Assembly (NCBI GenBank): GCA_903930035.1
Contig: CAIYXG010000467.1
Coordinates: 1-6,469 of the forward strand
Direction of reading: 5' to 3'
Length of the DNA: 6,469 bases
Source of the DNA: an uncultured Actinomycetes bacterium
GTDB taxonomy: Bacteria; Actinomycetota; Acidimicrobiia; Acidimicrobiales; Microtrichaceae
Positions 1 to 6,112 of this stretch are shown piece by piece. The position numbers were made by a program, and so were the translations under genes. Under the pieces are notes generated by a model that did not search any database, was not told where the DNA came from, and worked only from the letters and a program-made list of their open reading frames with translations. Each line of letters begins with the position of its first letter. Position 1 is the stretch's first letter.

Positions 1-1
1 C

Positions 2-382
2 GCCGGCCAGGTCGCCGTGACCGACAGCGGCACCTGGGTCCGCACGCCGGCCGGCACCGTGGCCGTCCCGGCCGCACCGTCGCTGACCGACGGCCGGGAC
101 GTCGTGCTCGGCGTCCGGCCCGAGCACCTGTCGATCGGCCCGGACACGCCCACCGCCCTGCGGGGCCAGGTGGAGAACGTCGAGCTCATGGGCCACGAGC
201 GCCACGTCCTGTGCAAGGTCGGCGAGTCCCGCATGGTCGTGCGCCAGGGCAACCACGACGTGACGCCCTCGGTCGGCGAGCAGGTCTCGCTGGTCGCCGA
301 CGCCGACGGCCTGCACCTGTTCGACCCGGTCACCACCGGTCGCCTCGACACGGCCCCCCAGCCCGCAGGACGCGCAGGGTGA
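2..382 (+). CDS. Sugar ABC transporter ATP-binding protein, MalK/UgpC type, C-terminal fragment
   Basis: This is the last 126 residues of the cytoplasmic ATPase that powers a carbohydrate importer; the 5' part, with Walker A, signature and Walker B motifs, lies before the window. The visible part is the C-terminal regulatory region of MalK/UgpC-type ATPases. It contains the classic TOBE/OB-fold motif VLGVRPEHL, followed by a second beta-rich stretch (GQVENVELMGHERHVLCKVG) and the usual ending in which a hydrophobic strand meets LHLFDP. The last 15 or so residues are a disordered Pro/Ala/Gly/Arg tail. An in-frame GTG at 17 is not the start, because the frame is open to the window edge and the ATPase domain must precede it. 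The stop overlaps the GTG of the next permease (GTGA), so the two are translationally coupled. The fold assignment is by motif; the partner permeases directly downstream support it. Confidence 0.9.
   Translation, partial: AGQVAVTDSGTWVRTPAGTVAVPAAPSLTDGRDVVLGVRPEHLSIGPDTPTALRGQVENVELMGHERHVLCKVGESRMVVRQGNHDVTPSVGEQVSLVADADGLHLFDPVTTGRLDTAPQPAGRAG
367..370 (+). promoter_or_regulatory. Shine-Dalgarno for permease A
   Basis: AGGA lies 8 nt before the GTG at 379, inside the end of the ATPase gene. It helps choose GTG 379 as the start of permease A. The same frame is open further upstream to an ATG at 211, but starting there would add 56 Arg/Pro-rich residues that are only an out-of-frame reading of the ATPase gene. 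Confidence 0.55.
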
Positions 383-1323
383 GCGACCTCCCGGTCGCCG
401 AGGTCGGCGGCGAGGACCTGCTCGGCGGCACCGTCCTGCCCGACCCGCGCGCGGGCCGGAAGGTCGGCGGCAAGGTCAAGGACGCACTGCTCGCCTACGC
501 GTTCCTGGCCCCGGCGCTCGTGACCTTCGGCGTCTTCGCCTACTACCCGCTGTACCGGCTGTTCTGGTACGCCACGCACTACCAGAGCCGGTTCCGCAAC
601 CGGCCGGCCACGTGGGTCGGCGGCGAGCAGCTGGTCGACACCCTCACCGGCGACGACTTCCTCAGCGGCCTGGCCCACTCGGGCACCTACATGCTCTACA
701 CGGTGCCGCTCGGCCTGCTGCTGGGCGTCCTCCTGGCCGTCACGGCGCACCGGCGCCTCAAGGGCATCAAGGTCTTCCAGACGATCTTCTCGTCCACCGT
801 CGCGTCCTCGGTGGCGGTCGCCGCCGTGATCTTCTTCACGCTGGTGAACCCCGAGGTGGGCTACTTCAAGGACGTCAGCTGGCTCAGCCTGACGAACCCG
901 ACCTCGGCGCTGTTCGCCGTGTCGCTCAGCTCCGTGTGGCAGAACCTGGGCCTCACGTTCATCATCGTGCTCGCCGCGCTGCAGGCCGTGCCCGAGGAGC
1001 TCAACGAGGCGGCGCTGCTCGACGGGTTCGGGCCCGTCCGCCGGTTCCTCCGGGTCACGGTGCCGCTCATCAGCCCCGCGCTGATGTTCCTGGCCATCGT
1101 GCTGGTGGTCAACGCGCTGCAGGCCTACGCACAGATCGAGCTACTCACCCAGGGCGGCCCGGGCGGCGCCACCGAGACCCTCCTCTACAAGATCGCCGAC
1201 CCGCGCGGCATCCGGAGCCTGGGGACGCGGGCCTCGCTGTCGATCGGCCTGTTCGTCCTCACCGCCGGCGTGGCGGGCGTCCAGTACTCACTGCTGTCCA
1301 AGCGGGTGCACTATGGCGAGTGA
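379..1323 (+). CDS. Sugar ABC transporter permease, MalF/UgpA type
   Basis: A 314-residue inner-membrane permease, one half of the transmembrane channel of a CUT1-family importer. A hydrophilic N-terminus of about 35 residues precedes TM1 (residues 36-65, LLAYAFLAPALVTFGVFAYY, a typical UgpA/MalF opening). Further membrane segments lie near 103-123, 135-156, 176-201, 229-250 and 285-306. The EAA coupling loop that docks on the ATPase is intact: E210-A-A-x-x-D215-G216, ending at P229. The family's TQGGPGGATETLLY segment follows at 257-270. Length is usual for UgpA-type proteins, which lack the large MalF periplasmic loop. The GTG start at 379 overlaps the ATPase stop as GTGA and has an AGGA site upstream. 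The 3' end overlaps the next permease by 11 bp. Substrate is not determinable from this subunit. Confidence 0.93.
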   Translation: MSDLPVAEVGGEDLLGGTVLPDPRAGRKVGGKVKDALLAYAFLAPALVTFGVFAYYPLYRLFWYATHYQSRFRNRPATWVGGEQLVDTLTGDDFLSGLAHSGTYMLYTVPLGLLLGVLLAVTAHRRLKGIKVFQTIFSSTVASSVAVAAVIFFTLVNPEVGYFKDVSWLSLTNPTSALFAVSLSSVWQNLGLTFIIVLAALQAVPEELNEAALLDGFGPVRRFLRVTVPLISPALMFLAIVLVVNALQAYAQIELLTQGGPGGATETLLYKIADPRGIRSLGTRASLSIGLFVLTAGVAGVQYSLLSKRVHYGE

Positions 1324-2173
1324 GACCACCGCACCCCGGACCGGCCTGAGCGCGCGCCGGGTCGTGACGGCGGCCTGCTGGTACGTCGTGCTCACGGCAC
1401 TGTCCGTGCTGGTCCTCTTCCCGGTCTACATGCTGCTGCTGCGGGCCGTCTCCAACCCGATCGCCTACATCAACGCGGGCCAGCCGCTGCGGCTCGTGCA
1501 GCCCGAGTGGGACGTCTTCCAGCGTGCGTTCTCCCAGGGCAACCTGGGCCGGGCCATGGGCCTGTCGGCCGTGGTGACCGTCATCATCGTGACCGCCCAG
1601 CTGCTGACCGCCGTGCTGGCGGCCTACGCGTTCGCGTTCCTGGAGTTCCCGCTCAAGAAGCTCATGTTCGTGCTGGTGGTCGGCACGCTCCTGCTGCCCA
1701 TCGAGGTCACGCTCATCGCCAACGTCGAGACCATCCGTGGGCTGCGGCTGCTCAACTCGGTGCCCGGCCTGACCCTGCCGTTCCTGGCCACCGCGTTCGG
1801 CATCTTCCTGATCCGCCAGGGGTTCCTGGGCATCCCCTCGGAGCTGCGCGACGCGTCCACCCTGGACGGGTACGGGCACCTCCGGTTCCTGTTCAAGGTG
1901 GCCATGCCCATGACCAAGCCCATCATCGGCTCGTTCGTGGTCATCTCGTTCCTGGGGGCCTGGAACCAGTACGTCTGGCCGCGCTTCGCCACCGACCGCA
2001 ACGCCTGGCAGACCGTGCAGATCGCCCTCCGGACCATCGGCTCCGAGAACGTCGACCAGCTCAACGTCGGGTTCGCCGCGGCCGTCCTGGCCGCGCTGCC
2101 GCTGCTCGTGCTGCTGATCTTCTTCCAGCGCCAGATGATCCGTGGCCTGACCGCCGGCGCGGTCAAGGGCTGA
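1313..2173 (+). CDS. Sugar ABC transporter permease, MalG/UgpE type
   Basis: A 286-residue permease that pairs with the preceding MalF/UgpA-type subunit. Predicted membrane segments lie near residues 19-43, 83-107, 117-137, 152-170, 203-223 and 254-271. The segment LLPIEVTLIAN (126-137) and the FGIFLIRQGFLGIPSELRDA stretch (162-181) are hallmarks of the MalG/UgpE branch. In the EAA loop the usual E-A-A is D180-A-S, while D185-G186 and the closing P199 are kept; this variation is common in the family. The C-terminus FFQRQMIRGLTAGAVKG is the conserved MalG/UgpE tail. ATG 1313 overlaps the previous gene by 11 bp with only a weak GGG-type site upstream, so translation probably depends on coupling. 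It is followed after 42 bp by the binding protein. Confidence 0.94.
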   Translation: MASETTAPRTGLSARRVVTAACWYVVLTALSVLVLFPVYMLLLRAVSNPIAYINAGQPLRLVQPEWDVFQRAFSQGNLGRAMGLSAVVTVIIVTAQLLTAVLAAYAFAFLEFPLKKLMFVLVVGTLLLPIEVTLIANVETIRGLRLLNSVPGLTLPFLATAFGIFLIRQGFLGIPSELRDASTLDGYGHLRFLFKVAMPMTKPIIGSFVVISFLGAWNQYVWPRFATDRNAWQTVQIALRTIGSENVDQLNVGFAAAVLAALPLLVLLIFFQRQMIRGLTAGAVKG

Positions 2174-2174
2174 C

Positions 2175-2204
2175 CAGCTCTCCCACCCACAGCTCTCCCA
2201 CCGA
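2175..2204 (+). repeat. 15-bp tandem duplication before the binding-protein gene
   Basis: Two adjacent 15-bp copies, CAGCTCTCCCACCCA (2175-2189) and CAGCTCTCCCACCGA (2190-2204), differ at one base. They fill most of the 42-bp gap between permease B and the binding protein and run directly into the Shine-Dalgarno sequence. In the mRNA each copy has GCUCU, which can pair with GGAGC over the ribosome-binding site (four Watson-Crick pairs plus one G-U). A regulatory role is inference; simple slippage duplication is also possible. Confidence 0.8.
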
Positions 2205-2205
2205 C

Positions 2206-2210
2206 AGGAG
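2206..2210 (+). promoter_or_regulatory. Strong Shine-Dalgarno for the binding protein
   Basis: AGGAG with a 5-nt spacer to ATG 2216 is the best ribosome-binding site in the transporter operon. The overlapping upstream genes have weaker ones. This fits the usual need for more binding protein than permease, and it fixes the start. Confidence 0.8.
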
Positions 2211-2215
2211 CCAAC

Positions 2216-3724
2216 ATGCGCACCACGCACCAGCACCCGATCCGCAGCCGGGCCCGGGCCCGCCTGCTCGTCGCCGTCCTCGCCGGGACGGCCGTCCTCG
2301 CCGCCGCGTGCGGCGGAGGGGGCGGCGGCGGCGGCGGGGGCGGCAACGCCGCCGGGGCGTGCCCGGTCGACGCCCTCCAGGACGCGGGCGGCACCGCCCA
2401 GGTCACCCTGTGGCACGCCTACGTGGGCCTCACCAAGAAGACCCTCGAGAAGCTCGCGGCGCAGTACAACGCGTCGCAGACCAAGGTGAAGGTCAACGTC
2501 GAGGCCCAGGGCTCCTACGAGGAGCTCCTCAAGAAGTACGAGGACGCCCTGAGCGACCCGACGACCCTGCCCGACGTCATCCTCACCGAGGACACCACCA
2601 CCCAGTTCATGGCGGACTCCGGCGCGGTGATCCCGGCGCAGGACTGCATCGACGCCGACCCCGGCGCCCAGAAGATCTACGACGGCATCCTCCCCGCCGT
2701 GACCGCGGCCTACACCGTCCAGGACCAGCTGCTGCCGGGCGCCTTCAGCGTCTCGACGCCGGTGCTCTACGCCAACAAGGACCTGTTCGCCAAGGCCGGC
2801 CTGCCCACCGACACCTACCCGCAGACCCTCGACGAGCTGCGGGCCACCGCCGAGAAGATCAAGGCCGCCAACATCCCCGGCGTCGCCCAGCCGCTCGTGA
2901 TGAAGGTCGACTCCTGGTACATCGAGCACTGGCTGACCGGCGTGAAGCAGACGGTCGTCAACGAGGACAACGGCCGCACGGCGCTCGCCACGAAGTCCAC
3001 CTACGACAACAAGTACACGACCGAGACCTTCCAGTGGATGAAGGACATGGTCGACGCCGGCCTGCTCAAGGCCGTCCCCAACTCCAGCCAGATCGACGAC
3101 TTCCTGGCCGCCGCCACGCAGAGCGCCGCCATGCTGATCCAGACGTCGACCGCCATCACGACCGTGAACGGCGTCATCGAGGGCTCCCTCAACGCCGAGG
3201 ACCTGGGCCTGTCCGGCTCGGCCGCCGGCGCCGTCTCGGGGTTCAAGATCCCCAACCTGAACATCGGGGTGGGCCTGCTGCCGGGCATCGAGGCGGCGGG
3301 CGAGGGGCAGATCGGCGGGTCGGCCTGGTACCTGCTCGACACCGGCAAGGACGCCGAGGTCGCCGGCGGCTGGGAGTTCATGAAGTGGTTCAACGAGACC
3401 CCGAACCAGGTCACCTGGACGCTCGAGGGCTCCTACCTGCCGGTGGCCACGGCCGCGGCCGACGACCCGAAGCTCAAGGAGAACTGGGCGACCACCCGGA
3501 CCGGCCAGTGGCTGTCGGTGGCCTACCAGGGGATCGTGGACCTGGACCCGAAGTTCCCCGGACCGGTGATCGGCCCCTACAAGGAGTTCCGTGCCGCCAA
3601 CCGCGCGGCGCTGGAGACCGTGACCCTGAGCGGCAAGCCGGTGGCCGACGCCGTGACGGCGGCCAACACCACCTTCCAGGAGGCGCTCGACTCCTACGCG
3701 AAGGACGTGGGCGCCGGGGGCTGA
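2216..3724 (+). CDS. ABC transporter substrate-binding lipoprotein, UgpB-like (extracellular solute-binding family 1)
   Basis: A 502-residue ligand-binding lipoprotein that would capture the substrate outside the membrane and deliver it to the two permeases encoded upstream. The signal peptide has an Arg-rich n-region (R10, R12, R14, R16), a hydrophobic core (residues 17-28) and a lipobox LAAAC with the lipidated Cys at 32. Eleven glycines (33-43) follow as a flexible tether, then C49, which may pair with C144. The mature domain opens with VTLWHAYVG (W66, H67) and has SYEELLKKYEDAL (100-112), LPDVILTED, YANKDLFAKAGL, GGSAWYLL (367-374) and W401...G405-S-Y-L-P409. These match the order of motifs in UgpB, where the last is WH..TGYLP. 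Somewhat longer than typical UgpB (about 440), partly from the tether. Ligand could be glycerol-3-phosphate, a glycerophosphodiester or an oligosaccharide; the family does not decide this. Confidence 0.92.
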   Translation: MRTTHQHPIRSRARARLLVAVLAGTAVLAAACGGGGGGGGGGGNAAGACPVDALQDAGGTAQVTLWHAYVGLTKKTLEKLAAQYNASQTKVKVNVEAQGSYEELLKKYEDALSDPTTLPDVILTEDTTTQFMADSGAVIPAQDCIDADPGAQKIYDGILPAVTAAYTVQDQLLPGAFSVSTPVLYANKDLFAKAGLPTDTYPQTLDELRATAEKIKAANIPGVAQPLVMKVDSWYIEHWLTGVKQTVVNEDNGRTALATKSTYDNKYTTETFQWMKDMVDAGLLKAVPNSSQIDDFLAAATQSAAMLIQTSTAITTVNGVIEGSLNAEDLGLSGSAAGAVSGFKIPNLNIGVGLLPGIEAAGEGQIGGSAWYLLDTGKDAEVAGGWEFMKWFNETPNQVTWTLEGSYLPVATAAADDPKLKENWATTRTGQWLSVAYQGIVDLDPKFPGPVIGPYKEFRAANRAALETVTLSGKPVADAVTAANTTFQEALDSYAKDVGAGG

Positions 3725-3732
3725 CCCGTCAG
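3721..3732. other. Palindrome spanning both convergent stop codons
   Basis: CTGAC-CC-GTCAG is a perfect 5-bp inverted repeat with a 2-bp centre. The left arm holds the TGA of the binding-protein gene and the right arm the TGA (read as TCA) of dprE1. Flanking GG and CC could extend the stem past a bulged A. There is no T-tract on either strand, so it is not a convincing intrinsic terminator. Part of the symmetry simply comes from two opposed TGA codons. Confidence 0.4.
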
Positions 3733-5102
3733 ACCAGGTCGAGGCGGCGGGACAGGTCGCTGCGGAAGCGGCCCTCCGGGTCCATCTTGTCCCGGACCCG
3801 CCGCCACTCGGCCAGCCGCGGGTACATGGCCGGCACCAGCTCCGGCCGCACCCGCGAGTCCTTGGCCAGGTAGACCCGGCCGCCGGCGGCCACCACCTGC
3901 TCGTCGAGCTCGTCGAGCAGGCGGGCCAGGCCGGGCAGCACCGGGATGTCGAGCGCCAGCGTCCAGCCCGAGGTCGGGAACGACATCGGCGCGTCGTTGC
4001 CGGGGCCGAACCGCTTCAGCACCGCCAGGAACGACGACATCCCCGACCCGGACAGCCGCTCCACGGTGTGGCGCACCAGGTCGGTGGCCGAGTCGGGCAC
4101 GGCGTACTGCCACTGCAGGAACCCGCGCGGGCCGTAGATCCGGTTCCACGTGTCGACCATGTCGAGCGGGTGGAAGAACTTCTCGATCGACTGGAGCTCG
4201 TCGCGGCGGCGCACCGGCGCCTTGCGGTACCAGAGCTCGTTGAACGCCCGGACCGTCAGCTTGTTGAGGAGGCCCGACGGGAAGAGGTCGGGCGGCGACG
4301 GCAGCTGGTGCGGCGAGTAGGCGAAGGGGTCGTCGACGCCCGAGGCGAGCGCCTGCTCACGCGTGGCGAACTGGCCGCGCTGGAGGATGGACCGGCCCAT
4401 CGACCGGCCCCGGGCGATCAGGTCGATCCAGGCCACCGAGTAGTCGTAGTTGGCGTCGCCCTCGACCATGAGCGCCATGACCTCGTCGAGGTCCTTGGTC
4501 CGGTCGGTGTCGACGCTCACCAGGCTGGACCCGATCGGGGCCATGCGGACGGTGGCGTCGACCACGGCGCCGGTCAGGCCCATGCCACCGACGGTGGCCC
4601 AGAACTCTGCCGGGGTGTCCTGCGGGGTGAGGTGGCGCACCTCGCCGGAGCCGTCCACGACCCGCATCGAGGTCACGTGGTTGCCCCACGACCCCTTGAC
4701 GTGGTGGTTCTTGCCGTGGATGTCCGACGCGATGGCGCCACCGACGGTCACCTGCCGGGTCCCCGGGGTGACCGGAACAAACAGGCCGAGCGGCACGAGC
4801 CAGCGGATCAGCTGGTCGATGCTGGTCCCGGCCAGGGCGGTGACCTCGCCGGTCGCCAGGTCCACCGAGGTCAGCCCCGAGCGGGACGGTCCGTCGAGCA
4901 CCAGGCCGCCGCCGTTCTGGGCGCAGTCCCCGTAGCCGCGGCCCAGGCCCCGGGCCAGCACGCCGCGCGGGCCGGCGGCCAGGACCACGTCACGGACCTC
5001 GCCGTCGGTGGTGGCGAGCGCCACGTCGGCCTCGGTCGGCGCGGTGCGGCCCCAGCCCTCGAGCAGGCGCCGCTCGACCGTGACGTCGTCCAGGCCGCTC
5101 AC
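3729..5102 (-). CDS. dprE1: Decaprenylphosphoryl-beta-D-ribose 2'-oxidase (DprE1) homologue
   Basis: A 457-residue FAD-dependent oxidase of the VAO/ALO-type family. DprE1 oxidises the 2'-OH of decaprenyl-phosphoryl ribose to the keto intermediate that DprE2 reduces to DPA, the arabinosyl donor. The match to M. tuberculosis DprE1 (461 residues, recalled from memory) runs end to end: GWGRTAP (17-23), the FAD-binding GLGRGYGD (52-59) and NGGGLVLD (63-70), PGTRQVTVGGAIASDIHGKN (113-132), FWATVGGMGLTG (167-178), ELWYRK (289-294), HPLDM (311-315), FLQWQY (328-333), FGPGNDAPMSFP (365-376), YLAKDSR (411-417) and the final SRRLDLV. H129, Q332 and K414 match H132, Q336 and K418 of the mycobacterial active site. 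A383 stands where M. tuberculosis has C387, and C60 replaces N63. The GTG start lies 13 bp after the DPPR synthase stop with a GGGG site 7 nt upstream, so the pair form an operon. DprE2 does not follow. Confidence 0.92.
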   Translation of the reverse strand: MSGLDDVTVERRLLEGWGRTAPTEADVALATTDGEVRDVVLAAGPRGVLARGLGRGYGDCAQNGGGLVLDGPSRSGLTSVDLATGEVTALAGTSIDQLIRWLVPLGLFVPVTPGTRQVTVGGAIASDIHGKNHHVKGSWGNHVTSMRVVDGSGEVRHLTPQDTPAEFWATVGGMGLTGAVVDATVRMAPIGSSLVSVDTDRTKDLDEVMALMVEGDANYDYSVAWIDLIARGRSMGRSILQRGQFATREQALASGVDDPFAYSPHQLPSPPDLFPSGLLNKLTVRAFNELWYRKAPVRRRDELQSIEKFFHPLDMVDTWNRIYGPRGFLQWQYAVPDSATDLVRHTVERLSGSGMSSFLAVLKRFGPGNDAPMSFPTSGWTLALDIPVLPGLARLLDELDEQVVAAGGRVYLAKDSRVRPELVPAMYPRLAEWRRVRDKMDPEGRFRSDLSRRLDLV

Positions 5103-5115
5103 CTGCGGGCCCCGC

Positions 5116-6033
5116 TCACAGGTAGACCCCCACCAGCAGGCACGCCGCCCAGAGCACGCCCATGAGCTGCATCTGCCGGTCGTGCAGGAGGACGTCCTCC
5201 GGGGCCGACCCCTTGCCCTGGTCGACCAGGAGGGCGTACCGCAGGATGGCGATCAGGAACGGCACGATCGTCAGCAGGATGAAGACCCGCTGGCCACCCT
5301 CGCCCGCCCGCTCGAGCGCCCACAGGCAGTAGCTGACGAGCACGGCGGCCACCGAGACCGACCGCAGGAACCCCAGGTACTCCAGCGAGTACTCCCCCAG
5401 CGTGGGCCGGAGGGCGGCCGCCTCGTCGCCCAGCTCGCGCTTCTCGGCGAAGCGCTTGGCCGACGCCACGAACAGCGACCCGAACAGGGAGATGATCAGG
5501 AACCACTCCGAGACCCGCACCTCGGCCGCGTAGGCGCCGGCGAGCAGCCGCAGGATGAAGCCGGCCGACAGGACCACGACGTCGAAGACGGGCAGCTGCT
5601 TGAGCCAGAGCGAGTAGCAGGTCGTGAGGACGGCGTAGCCCGCCACGATCCCGGCGAGCGCCCAGTTGTCGGCCGCGCCCACCGCCACACCGCCGACGAA
5701 CAGCACCACGGCGGCGACCAGCGCGACCGGCACGGGGACGGCCCCCGACGCGATCGGCCGCCGGCGCTTGGTGGGGTGCTGACGGTCCGACTCGACGTCG
5801 AGCACGTCGTTGAGCAGGTAGGTGGACGACGAGACCATGCAGAACGCCACGAACGCCACGACGGTGAGCCGGACCCGGTAGGGCTCCGTGATGACCCCCG
5901 CGGCTGCCGGCGCCACGAAGACCAGGACGTTCTTGGCCCACTGCTTGGGGCGGCACGCCCTGACGAGCCCGGGCAGCAGGGAACCCGCTGGTTCCGACGC
6001 GGACGCTGCCGCCGTCGTCGACTGCTCGGTCAT
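5116..6033 (-). CDS. ubiA: Decaprenyl-phosphate phosphoribosyltransferase (DPPR synthase, UbiA family)
   Basis: A 305-residue polytopic membrane prenyl-phosphate transferase. It moves phosphoribose from PRPP to decaprenyl phosphate, giving DPPR, the first committed intermediate of DPA. The UbiA family metal/diphosphate motif is N75-D-x-x-D79-x-x-x-D83, followed by the DPPR-synthase signature HPTKRRRPIASG (86-97). RPKQWAKN (28-35) leads into TM1. The second motif region is KQLPVFDVVVLSAGFILRLLAG (D151), then FGSLFVASAKRFAEK (184-198) and SYCLWALE (234-241), all as in mycobacterial Rv3806c (about 302 residues). About nine membrane segments are seen, as usual for UbiA proteins. ATG 6033 is chosen because AGGGG lies 4 nt upstream and MTEQ precedes the conserved region by a normal length; the longer open frame to 6372 overlaps the Sua5 gene and has no family resemblance. 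The downstream partner is dprE1. Confidence 0.93.
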   Translation of the reverse strand: MTEQSTTAAASASEPAGSLLPGLVRACRPKQWAKNVLVFVAPAAAGVITEPYRVRLTVVAFVAFCMVSSSTYLLNDVLDVESDRQHPTKRRRPIASGAVPVPVALVAAVVLFVGGVAVGAADNWALAGIVAGYAVLTTCYSLWLKQLPVFDVVVLSAGFILRLLAGAYAAEVRVSEWFLIISLFGSLFVASAKRFAEKRELGDEAAALRPTLGEYSLEYLGFLRSVSVAAVLVSYCLWALERAGEGGQRVFILLTIVPFLIAILRYALLVDQGKGSAPEDVLLHDRQMQLMGVLWAACLLVGVYL

Positions 6034-6034
6034 C

Positions 6035-6050
6035 GGACCCCTGGACCCCT
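6035..6050 (-). repeat. Duplicated 8-bp unit carrying two Shine-Dalgarno sites before ubiA
   Basis: On the - strand AGGGGTCC occurs twice in tandem, ending one base before the ATG of the DPPR synthase gene. The near copy puts AGGGG 4 nt from the start and the far copy 12 nt. Only the near copy is plausible as a direct ribosome-binding site, though its spacing is short. The far copy may act as a standby site or may be a chance duplication. Confidence 0.65.
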
Positions 6051-6085
6051 CGCCCGCCGCACCCGGGCGGTGCAGCACGCGGAAA

Positions 6086-6091
6086 AGTGTA
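6086..6091 (-). promoter_or_regulatory. Possible -10 element for the ubiA-dprE1 operon
   Basis: In the 79-bp gap after the Sua5 gene, the - strand reads TACACT followed by TTTCC, the only AT-rich patch here. It resembles a TAnnnT -10 box. A transcript from it would have a leader of roughly 45 nt. The best -35 candidate is CTGAGG (6111-6116) with a 19-bp spacer, a poor match to TTGACA. The rest of the gap (6034-6112) shows no ORF, RNA gene or terminator hairpin with a T-tract. Confidence 0.25.
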
Positions 6092-6112
6092 CCGACCCGT
6101 CCCCGTTCCCCC

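Noticed and set aside
2300..2345. G-rich tract as a G-quadruplex or regulatory element
   Set aside because: The runs are mostly GGC codon repeats that encode the glycine tether, with few true GGG runs; coding explains them.
1259..2929. A 556-codon open frame on the - strand across permease B and the binding-protein gene
   Set aside because: It is antisense to two clearly recognisable genes. Its product is a low-complexity Gly/Arg/Val/Asp/Gln-rich string with no family motif, as expected from complementary frames in very GC-rich DNA.
3775..3796. Hairpin TCCGGG / CCCGGA with a 10-nt loop, 50 bp past the binding-protein stop, as a terminator
   Set aside because: There is no T-tract after it, it lies within conserved dprE1 coding sequence, and 6-bp GC stems are frequent by chance at this composition.
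1507..3873. A 788-codon + strand open frame in a different phase
   Set aside because: It runs out of frame through permease B and the binding protein and into the antisense of dprE1. The Arg/Pro/Gly/His-rich product has no domain and the span crosses real gene boundaries.
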